Of a stretch of DNA of 64,000 nucleotides, positions 56,558 through 64,000 are shown one piece after another. The DNA lies in contig WOFQ01000019.1 in NCBI GenBank assembly GCA_012184525.1, forward strand, positions 248,001 through 312,000. The letters are read 5' to 3'. Each line of letters starts with the position of its first letter. Position 1 is the stretch's first letter. The translations under genes were made by a program, and so were the position numbers. Below the pieces are notes generated by a model. The model did no database searches. It worked only from the letters and a program-made list of their open reading frames with translations, and had not been told where the DNA came from. The DNA is from Xenoacremonium recifei (Eukaryota; Ascomycota; Sordariomycetes; Hypocreales; Nectriaceae).

Positions 56558-57835
56558 CTACTTCTCCCTCACCGAACCCACGCTATATCGCGACGGCTGG
56601 TGCCTGTCCGCTTCCACGCCCTCATCCAACGAAGCAATGCTCTCGCGAGCCAGTGGCGACGGTATCTCAGGCGTCACGGATCGCGAGTCGTTGCCCGGCC
56701 GCTTGGCCTTGGAGCTCGTGGAAAGCTTCTTCCCTCGGCGGCTGGACATGGAACCGCTGCTAGACCTCCGACTGACGGGGTGCTCCTCGCCCTCGGCCGT
56801 GGGTGTTTGACTCCTAGATGAGCTCGTCGATGCGCGGCGCACACTGCTGCCGCGGCGGCGTCGCTCCCGGTTCATCATCATGGCTTGTGGAGGAGGCGTC
56901 TTTTCGCGTTCGACGCGCCTGGTTGGGGAGCGTCGCCAAGGAAGCCACCAAAAGAGCCCGTACTGCTGCTTCGCGAGCTGTCGGTCGTGGTCCTTGACTT
57001 TTTGCCGGAGCAGAGCGCGGCGCTCGTTCTCCTTCTCCCAATACTCGGTGCGATAGAGTTCCCAATTCTCTCGAAACGTGGGGGAAAATGGCTTGGCCAG
57101 TAACAGGAGCTTAACACAGTCGCCGCCAGGTGCCAGATCTTCCTCGTGCCCACCACGCTCTTCGTCGTCCTGTGGCAATATCAAGGTGGGATGATTATCA
57201 CCCTGGAGCTGGAGCTCCTTCTCGACTTCGCGGAGGAGACTGGGCTCGACAAAACGGTATGACGAGCTTGCTGTATGAGAGAACAGCCCGTAAGTGAGGA
57301 AGAAGCCGATAGTCGAGAGTGCCTCGGCCCACCATGGGCGTCGAATGATGACGAGCTTGCAGTTGAAGCCACGCAGTCCCCGGTTGGAGATGGCAAACCA
57401 GCGTCGCGGCCATCTAATACCGCGCTCCCAGATGCCGGTTGCCCAGACCAGAATGGCCGTGATAATGCCACCCATGAAGCAGACCTTCTCTGCACCTTCA
57501 ACAGCCCAGTAGATGGAACCACCGACGCCCCTCCCGTCCTCGCGCGGGGCCAGGAAGAGGGCATAGCCGAACAGCATAATCCATATCGACAACAGCGTGA
57601 GAAAGAAGGTGTGGTGTCGTTTGCGGGCTCGGAGCTCGAGGAATTGTGCGCGGAGGGAGGCTTCGAGGATCAAGAGGTTGAGGTAGATCATGGAGGGGGA
57701 GCTGGGCGTGTGGTTCAGCGGATCGCCCAGCTTGCCCGACGAGGCGGAAATGGGGCTTGTGTTGTTTGCGGCATCTTTGACGCTCTGCGCGGGGATCGAG
57801 GCTCCTTTGACGATGGAGTCGAGGTCGTCGGCCAT
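56558..57835 (-). CDS. spo7: SPO7-like regulatory subunit of the NEM1-SPO7 phosphatase complex
   Basis: Intronless, 425 aa. SPO7 binds the phosphatase NEM1 in the nuclear envelope/ER; the complex activates the phosphatidate phosphatase PAH1 and so controls lipid synthesis and nuclear membrane growth. The family signature is clear: IYLNLLILEASLRAQFLELRARKRHHTFFLTLLS leads into a first transmembrane helix (about 75-95), with a second at about 115-135 (VCFMGGIITAILVWATGIW) and the conserved WPRRWFAISNRGLRGFNCKLV and LVIIRRPWW. A later patch (CVKLLLLAKPFSPTFRENWELYRTEYWEKEN) is also typical. The C-terminal third is disordered, Ser/Arg-rich and probably phosphorylated. Much longer than yeast Spo7 because of this tail, as usual in filamentous ascomycetes. 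Confidence 0.88.
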   Translation of the reverse strand: MADDLDSIVKGASIPAQSVKDAANNTSPISASSGKLGDPLNHTPSSPSMIYLNLLILEASLRAQFLELRARKRHHTFFLTLLSIWIMLFGYALFLAPREDGRGVGGSIYWAVEGAEKVCFMGGIITAILVWATGIWERGIRWPRRWFAISNRGLRGFNCKLVIIRRPWWAEALSTIGFFLTYGLFSHTASSSYRFVEPSLLREVEKELQLQGDNHPTLILPQDDEERGGHEEDLAPGGDCVKLLLLAKPFSPTFRENWELYRTEYWEKENERRALLRQKVKDHDRQLAKQQYGLFWWLPWRRSPTRRVEREKTPPPQAMMMNRERRRRGSSVRRASTSSSRSQTPTAEGEEHPVSRRSSSGSMSSRRGKKLSTSSKAKRPGNDSRSVTPEIPSPLARESIASLDEGVEADRHQPSRYSVGSVREK

Positions 57836-58802
57836 GGTGAGGGGAGGAGAATTAGGCGCGCTGACGGAGGGCTGGGGGAAGGGCAGCCTAAAGGGCAGCC
57901 GACAGGGGAGAGCCCGCGGCCATGCACTGCGTCCTGCAATACCCGTGGAAATAAGAACGCTGACGAGGACGCTGACGCCACGTGGATTGTTGGCTCGGCC
58001 CCTGATTCAAGTCCGGTCGCGGGATGGGATATCTCGAATGAGTGGTCCGGAGTTCGTCAGATGTCACCGTTGAGTCCGGGATGCCTGGAATGGTGGCTGG
58101 ACACGGGAGAGAAGCGGGCCTTGTGGCTATGACGTGTGGCTAGTGGTGATGGGGCCGGTGAAATCTGCAGGCCGCTTACACGGGGAGATTCGGGCTAGTC
58201 TTGATGTACCATGACACGTAGTTTTAGCGGTGAAGTACTCTGTTCCTATCCCGTTATTGCCTCTTTCTAGAATCGCGGCGACGAGTGGCCAAAGCGCCAA
58301 TTGCGATGGGGTCTTTCAGCACGTTGAGGTCACTAAAAAAATAGAATGGCCCAACAAGCAGGCCGGGGAAAGAGCGTGGCAGCAAGCATCCCTATAAGTT
58401 AGTTGCCTTATAACCGAATCGTGCCGCTGAGGGAATCTCGCGACCTCGGAACCCCTCTAACCCTCTTTCGTATTCCTCCTCGCAAACCTGCAACCCTATG
58501 CGACAATCCTCGCGGCTTCACACCCTTCCCGACTCCTTCTAGAAGGCCAATCGGTCTCTTCCTGCGTGCCGTTGCGGACTTGCCATGGGTATGCGCTCGC
58601 ATTCGGAGCGGACTTGACGTCGTGACCCTCTGTAGCGCGTCGGATTCGGGACGTCCCAATCCCCGATTCCCTGCGTTAACTCCGTCAAACTCACATACGG
58701 CTCGACCGAGGAGGCGTCATCCATTGGCACAAGTCACAGCATCTTATCGGCTGCCTGGGGCTTCAAAAGCGCCAGGGGCCCCCGTGCGAGACAGTTTCCG
58801 GA
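57836..58802. other. divergent intergenic region between the SPO7-like and CLD1-like genes
   Basis: About 970 bp holding both promoters. The open frame starting at 58403 (+) ends in a different frame from the CLD1-like exon and has no motifs. No TATA box is convincing. Confidence 0.5.
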
Positions 58803-60426
58803 ATGCTCAAGACACAGACTGCGACGTCTGCGGTGTTGCACTTGTCCCGCCTTGCTCTCGCCACCAGTTCTACAACTCCTACTCCTACATCGACTCCCAC
58901 GCTTCCCTCGACTACCGCAAACATGTCTACTACCGAGGGTGCTGTTCGACCATCCCAGGCGCCTGGGACGGTAGACGAATACAGACAACAACCACCCCAA
59001 CGCCCGACCTCTACCATGTTCCCCATGGGCTACAAGGAGGCTGCCTACCAATGGGTAAGTCCCGTCGCGAATCGCGAGAAATGCTCCCTCGGCGCAACAG
59101 AAACTAACATGGTCTCTGCAGTGGACGAGCGTCACACCTCCCGTTGCCGAGCGCAACGTTCTCGGCCTCATTCCCTTCCTCAAGGAGGCTACCGATAGCA
59201 TCACCAGGCCCATTACCTCCGACCAACCCGATCCCTACGGCACTCGCGTGTGGCGACGGTCCATGGTCCAGCTGTCTGGCAAAAACCGCGCCCTGAACGA
59301 GGTCGAAGTCGAACGCGTGGGCGAGGAGACTCAAGAAACATTGGTCATGATCCACGGCTACGGCGCTGGCCTCGGCTTCTTCTACAAGAACTTTGAGCCG
59401 CTGTCCCGGATTCCTGGGCTGAAGCTGTATGCCCTGGACATGCTGGGCATGGGCAATTCGTCGCGACCGCCCTTCAAGATCCACGCTAAGAAGAAGGAGG
59501 ACCAGGTCATCGAGGCCGAGAACTGGTTCATTGACGCGCTGGAGGAGTGGCGCAAGGCCAGAAAGATTGAGCGATTTACCCTTCTTGGTCACTCGCTCGG
59601 CGGCTACCTGGCTGTCTCCTACGCGATCAAGTACCCTGGCCGCCTTAAGAAGCTGATTCTAGCGTCGCCCGTGGGCATCCCGGAGGATCCCTACGCCGTC
59701 AATGCCTCGATGCCTGAGCCTGAAGAATCCACGATGCAGAACGAGTTCACCGAGGATCAGGAGTCGGTCACGAGGGGGCGTCCTCAGAACGAGCCTGCTG
59801 CCAAGAGCGCGAACGCTCCCAAGCGACCACTTCCGAGCTGGCTGGTGTGGCTCTGGGATGCCAACATCTCTCCCTTCAGCATTGTGCGAATGACGGGACC
59901 TTTCGGCCCCAGATTCGTCTCTGGCTGGAGTTCCCGACGCTTCAACCACCTGCCAGGCAACGAGAGCCAGATCCTGCACGACTATACTTTCTCTATCTTC
60001 CGACAGAAGGGCAGCGGCGAGTACGCGCTCGCATACCTCCTCGCCCCTGGTGCCTACGCGCGTCGTCCTGTCATCCACCGCATTCAGGATGTCGGCCGAC
60101 AAACCCTCCCCCAGCCGCAGACCCAGCCTGACGGCACCACACTGTCCAAGGAGACTGGAATCCCCATCGTCTTCATGTACGGTGAGAACGACTGGATGGA
60201 CGTTGCTGGTGGCTTGGCCTCGCAGGAGAAGCTCAAGGCAGCCCACCGCAAGGCACTCCTTGAAAACACCCCCGAGGAGAAGCGACATGAGAACGGCAGC
60301 GTCCGCGTGGTCATGATCCCCAAGGCGGGACACCACCTGTACCTCGACAACGCCGACGAGTTCAACGAGGTGATTCGCAAGGAGATTGAGGGTGTGAAGG
60401 AGTGGGAGGCGCGTCGACGGGCATAG
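58803..60426 (+). CDS. cld1: alpha/beta-hydrolase, cardiolipin-specific phospholipase CLD1/ABHD4-5 family
   Basis: Two exons (58803-59054, 59122-60426; 67-nt intron with ACTAAC branch) encode 518 aa. The N-terminus (MLKTQTATSAVLHLSRLALATSS) has the character of a mitochondrial presequence. The hydrolase core shows the oxyanion HGYGAGLGF (about 162), the nucleophile elbow GHSLGG (Ser about 242), LDMLGMGNSSRP, and the late catalytic His within KAGHHLYLDN, whose H-x4-D arrangement is shared with CGI-58/ABHD4/5 and yeast Cld1/Ict1. Cld1 removes palmitate from nascent cardiolipin before remodelling by tafazzin; ABHD5-like members acylate lysophosphatidate. The mitochondrial-type N-terminus favours the Cld1 role, but this is inference. 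An alternative start at MSTTEGAV (codon 41) would remove the presequence. Confidence 0.88.
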
Positions 60427-61064
60427 ACATGGCATGATCCTTCAACGGACAGGCACAAAAATCATTGGGATGGCGTTGCAGAGGGCATTGATGAATTGGG
60501 TACCTATATTTGGGTGAAAGTCCGACACCTCCACGTGTTTTGGACGGGGCGTTTGAGCGGCATCAACAGCATTAGACTTTTATATATACTTCTCGAATAG
60601 GCGAGAATCATAGACGATGGACGAAGTCGAGTCGGAATTAATGTAGCGATGATTAAGGATTATATCAGAGCTTTGATTGAGTGAGAAGAAAGTGAGCTTG
60701 TAGGACTAATCTGGAAGGTATTTTGGGATCATGACACCGCCACAGTGAACCGTGGAGAAGGACGTAAGGCTTGGCGATTGCGGAGTTAAATGACGCCACT
60801 CATGTCCCAGCTGGAGGAACTAGAGTTTATATATGTATGAGTAAAGGGCGTGAGTGATTAGTACAATGAGCGAGCCTCTTGAACCATATATCTAGTTTCA
60901 CCGCCTCATCTCCGGTGGTGATGCCAACCCTCCAATTGCACAACACCCAAACTCCGAACCCCCGGCCGCCATTACCCCACCTTCGGCCGCCCCCCCGATC
61001 TCACTCGGCGCGGCCCCTCACCGCTCCCGGCCCGAACCTCCCTCCTTCATATCGGCACCTCAAA
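60427..61064. other. intergenic region between the CLD1-like gene and the NLR gene
   Basis: About 640 bp. The left part is AT-richer, with TATATATACTT at about 60579-60590 and TATATATGTATG at about 60828-60840; the latter lies about 230 bp before the NLR start and is a plausible TATA element. The right part is C-rich leader. The open frame that starts at 60879 in front of the NLR is treated as 5' UTR. Confidence 0.45.
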
Positions 61065-63529
61065 ATGGCCGAGGTCCTCACCGCCGTCGAAGTCGCCCTC
61101 GCCATCACCGACGTGGTCAAGCTGCTGCACAGCTACATCGCGGGCGTGGCCTCCGCGCGCGCCGAGATCCGCCGGCTGACGCACGAGCTGTTCGCGTTGC
61201 AAGGCGCGCTGGAGCATCTAGACCTGCTGGAGGACGCGGTGGCGGCGAAGGATGTGGCGGGCATGTTGGCCATGACGCATGAGACGTTGAGTGCGCTGGC
61301 GGGACGGTTGGCTAAGTCGACTGGGCTGGCGGGGAAGTTGGCCTGGCCGTTTAAGGCCGCGGAGGTGGACAAGCATCTCGCTGCGCTGGAGCGCGCGAAG
61401 ACGTGGTTTGTACTCGTCTTGGTAAGGGAAGGGACCGCAGAGTTGGAGAAAGTGTACGATGAGGTGAAAAAGTTGAGAGATGTGGTGCAGGAGGAGGCCG
61501 TGGAGAGGGCGCGCGGGAAGATGGTGAGGGAGATGGAGGAGTTGTTGGCGTGGTTGGCGCCGGTGAGTGCCGAGGGGATGGTGCAGAAGGCGAGGGCGGG
61601 GAGGATGGAGGGCACGGGGATGTGGTTTGTGAGGGGGCTGGATTTCGAGGAGTGGTTGGGCGAGACGAAGAGGCCGGTGTTGTGGGTGACGGGGAAGTGT
61701 GAGTTGAATGCACCTTATGAGTGAGATGGTCGTATGCTGACGATGTGTAGCGGGGAGTGGAAAGACGGTGCTCTTGTAAGCCTCATACCCCTGAACCCCT
61801 TATGCAAACAAACACTCACACACCCCCAGCTCAACCATCATCGACGACCTCCAATCCCGCGTCTCTCCCACCGTCTCCCTCGGCTACCACTGCTGCACCC
61901 TCTCCGACACGGCCTCCCAACCCCTCCCCAACATCCTCGGCTCCATCCTCGCCCAACTCTGCGCCGCCAACCCGTCCCTCACACAGTACATCGCGCCGCA
62001 CAAGCGTCCCAGCACGCCCGCACTCGTGCCTACAAACAGCCTCACCAAGCCTGACATTCTGGATATTCTGGATAAGGTGTTGTTGGAGTGTGAGCGGCTG
62101 TATGTGTGTGTCGATGCGCTGAATGAGACGGGTTGTGAGGAGGAGCTGGTGCAGTTGTTGCGGGAGGTGTGTGGGAGGAGTGCGAAGGTGAGGGTGTTGG
62201 TGACGTGTACGAGGGAGCCGTTGGTGAGAACGCCGGAGATTCGCGAGCATAGGATGGAAGTCGATCTCGTGGACCGCGATATTGAAGCATACGTCCAGCA
62301 CCGCCTCTCCACAGAACCCTCCTTCACAGCCCTGAGCGACAAGATCAAAGCCGAAGTACAACACAAGATCGTCGCCTCAGCCGACGGGATGTAAGCCCCC
62401 CCCTGAATATGCCTCCCCCTGAACACCCCCCCAGTTCAACACCACCTAACATCACAGGTTCCGCTGGGCCCTCCTCTGCCTCGACCGCCTCGCCGCCCTC
62501 CGCACCGGCCGCGACGTCCGCGACGCCCTCCTCGACATGCCAACCACCCTCTCCGCCACCTACATCGGTATCCTTAGCCTGGTGCGCCCGCACGACCGCG
62601 CCATGGCCCGCGAGGCGCTCCTCTGGCTGTGCTTTGCGCTGCGGCCGCTGACGTTGCATGAGCTGGCGGAGGCGGTGGTGTTTCGCGAGTCGGACGAGGA
62701 GATGGATGATGATTGCCGGTTGACGAACCCGGTGGCGCTGTTGGATGTGTGTCGGCATTTGGTGGTGAGGACGGGGGAGTTTGTGATGTTGGCGCATGAT
62801 TCGATTCGGTCGTTTCTGACGAGTGTGCAGATACGGGCGTCGGGGGCGGCGTTCTTTGCTCTGGATGCGACTTCTGCGCATGCGAATATCTTGCGCAAGT
62901 CGTTGGCGTATCTGTCTCTCACGGCATTCTCCTCCGGGCCCGTGACGGCACGCTCTGAATACCGTGCTCGGCTCCGCGCTCATCCGCTGGCCCGGTACGC
63001 CGCCGTGTCCTGGCCTACGCATTCAGAGCACGCCTCTCCATTGAGTGCTGATGACGAGGGTTGTATCCTTGCCTTCTTCGCTGCCAAAGCACAGCACCCG
63101 CGCGGTGGCCGCTTCGATGCTTGGGTGCAACTACTCCTTGAGACAACAGACTTGGGTCCGGTACGCAACACTCAGCCGCTATACTATGCAGCATCCTTCA
63201 ACATGCTCGCTGTGCTACGATTGCTTCTTCGACCCGGCAGCGATGTCGATCTGAATCGTGGCGGCGGACGCTTCCACTCCCCTCCGTTATTCGTAGCCGT
63301 CTGGCGTAGGAACTACGAGGCTGCGCGACTCTTAGTGGAAGCGGGTGCGAATCCAGACGTCGAAGACACGTCGGGCATGACGGCGCGAGAGTTAGCCGAG
63401 CGACGTGGCGTTGGGGATCTCATATTGGCGATGGATGAGGCTGATATGAAGAAAAGGGGCGCTGAGACTAGAAGAGTCCTCTCCGGGCAGGCACTGGAGC
63501 AAGTGAGCTTCAGATATGACGCGAAATAA
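61065..63529 (+). CDS. NLR-like STAND protein: HeLo-like/fungal N-terminal domain, NACHT ATPase, ankyrin repeats
   Basis: Four exons (61065-61698, 61751-61775, 61830-62390, 62458-63529) encode 763 aa. The N-terminal helical domain (EVALAITDVVKLLHSYIAG, RAEIRRLTHELFALQGALEHL) resembles the fungal STAND N-terminal/HeLo-like effector domain. The NACHT nucleotide-binding domain begins with RPVLWVTGKSGSGKTVLFS, where the P-loop lies mostly in a 25-nt microexon; later come a Walker-B-like strand (ERLYVCVDALNE), a sensor strand (VRVLVTCTREPL) and DGMFRWALLCLDRL, typical of NACHT-NTPases. After a winged-helix-like LPTTLSATYIGILSLV region the C-terminus has about two ankyrin-type repeats (PLYYAASFNMLAVLRLLLRPG, PLFVAVWRRNYEAARLLVEAGANPDVED). 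Fungal NLRs mediate non-self recognition and regulated cell death. Start 61065 is chosen because it opens the conserved N-terminal domain; an upstream in-frame Met at 60879 adds a Pro-rich unrelated stretch. Chance misassignment of the microexon is low, since both junctions reconstruct GKSGSGKT. Confidence 0.85.
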
Positions 63530-63710
63530 CGCCCAATCACGAAGACAATATCCAAAAAATGTATAGATTCAGGCTTTTTTCTGCTTCCAACAGTGGTGAT
63601 ACATACAAGATACATCCGGCTGTCTACCGTACAACCCGACTCTACTCCATACACATGGTATATTACACGGGCAAACCTCCCCTTGCCCCTTACCCCATCT
63701 TAATTCAAGC
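63530..63710. other. short intergenic stretch (3' ends of the NLR and of the right-edge gene)
   Basis: About 180 bp between two convergent genes, AT-rich around 63545-63660, holding both 3' UTRs. No coding frame is supported. Confidence 0.5.
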
Positions 63711-64000
63711 TCAGCCACGGCCCAGGTACCAGTTATGCGCCAGCTGGCTGGTCAGGTAGTTGAACGGCGTAGGCACCTCCGACAGACCCTTCCTAGCCAC
63801 GGGATGGCGCAGGTAAACAGCCGCGCAGATGTTGGGGTTGACCTCGAGGTACCGCGGGATAAAGGCAAAAGGCGCCATGAAGGGCCTTGGTCGCCAGGGA
63901 GTCACATACGGCTTCGACTCGTCAATGGGGTTCTCGGCATCCCGGCGTAGCGCCACGGCCAGGCGTCGAATTTCCTCCTTGGACAGCTCCTCCGTCTCCA
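63711..64000 (-). CDS. C-terminal part of an unrecognised protein (runs off the right edge)
   Basis: The frame is open from the window edge to a stop at 63711-63713, giving the last 95 or so residues. It begins ETEELSKEEIRRLAVALRRD and ends with a Pro/Tyr/Arg-rich section: KPYVTPWRPRPF, MAPFAFIPRYLEVNPNICAAVYLRHPVARKG and a closing TSQLAHNWYLGRG. The sequence looks well constrained and positively charged, reminiscent of mitochondrial ribosomal proteins, but I do not recognise it and do not name it. The start lies outside the window. Strand is supported by the convergent arrangement with the NLR gene. Confidence 0.6.
   Translation of the reverse strand, partial: ETEELSKEEIRRLAVALRRDAENPIDESKPYVTPWRPRPFMAPFAFIPRYLEVNPNICAAVYLRHPVARKGLSEVPTPFNYLTSQLAHNWYLGRG

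Noticed and set aside
57275..58132. 285-codon plus-strand frame opposite the SPO7-like gene
   Set aside because: Antisense shadow of spo7 with no domain of its own.
61690..61760. Alternative donor one GT earlier in NLR intron 1
   Set aside because: It gives GNGEWKDGAL in place of a P-loop; the donor GTGAGT reconstructs GKSGSGKT.
1..64000. tRNA and rRNA genes
   Set aside because: I scanned by eye for T-loop consensus (GGTTCRAATCC-like) on both strands and found none with a matching acceptor stem; a tRNAscan-SE run would be decisive.

Overview
This is a 64 kb stretch of a filamentous ascomycete nuclear genome. Several things point to that: short introns (about 50-65 nt) with GT-AG ends and CTAAC/CTGAC-like branch points, GC-rich coding sequence, and a gene set that fits Sordariomycetes, probably Hypocreales. 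The best taxonomic marker is the carbon catabolite repressor CRE1/CreA near the left end. No bacterial features (operons, ribosome-binding sites, CRISPR arrays) are present, and I saw no tRNA or rRNA gene. The species cannot be fixed from the sequence alone.

Layout, left to right. cre1 (1972-3177, +) sits between long non-coding stretches. About 6.6 kb after it holds no gene I can support, and it grades into an AT-richer block at about 9.8-12.1 kb. A compact housekeeping block follows: tim21 (-) and glo3 (+), sharing a divergent promoter, then a nitronate monooxygenase (-) and a bifunctional HPPK-DHPS folate gene (+). After another 4.7 kb without genes comes the NDT80/p53-like regulator vib-1/xprG (-), whose probable first exon lies about 1.6 kb upstream of the rest. 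About 10 kb of gene-free DNA with a 50-bp TG microsatellite follows.

From 37.5 kb onward the window is gene-dense: an unrecognised LRR-like protein (+), a cytosolic ABCF ATPase (+), a sphingoid-base/diacylglycerol-kinase family lipid kinase (-), tRNA m2,2G26 methyltransferase TRM1 (-), a SLATT-domain gene broken by one in-frame TAG (+), a GT31-like type II glycosyltransferase (+), a GNAT acetyltransferase (-), a second GNAT-like protein (+), a predicted membrane-anchored C2H2 zinc-finger protein (-), a SPO7-like regulator (-), a CLD1/ABHD-type lipase (+), a NACHT-ankyrin NLR-like protein (+), and the C-terminal end of an unrecognised gene at the right edge (-).

The genes do not form one pathway. 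CRE1 and VIB-1 are both regulators of nutrient use in filamentous fungi (carbon repression; protease and cellulase expression, non-self recognition) and lie about 20 kb apart. The lipid genes (lipid kinase, SPO7-like, CLD1-like) are independent housekeeping loci. The most unusual material is at 47.8-63.5 kb. There, three signalling or self/non-self type genes lie among ordinary metabolic genes: the broken SLATT 2TM protein, the 615-aa protein that joins transmembrane segments to three C2H2 fingers, and the NLR. The fused membrane/zinc-finger architecture rests on three in-phase introns and on the lack of any nearby ATG for the zinc-finger part. It is the best candidate for something undescribed.
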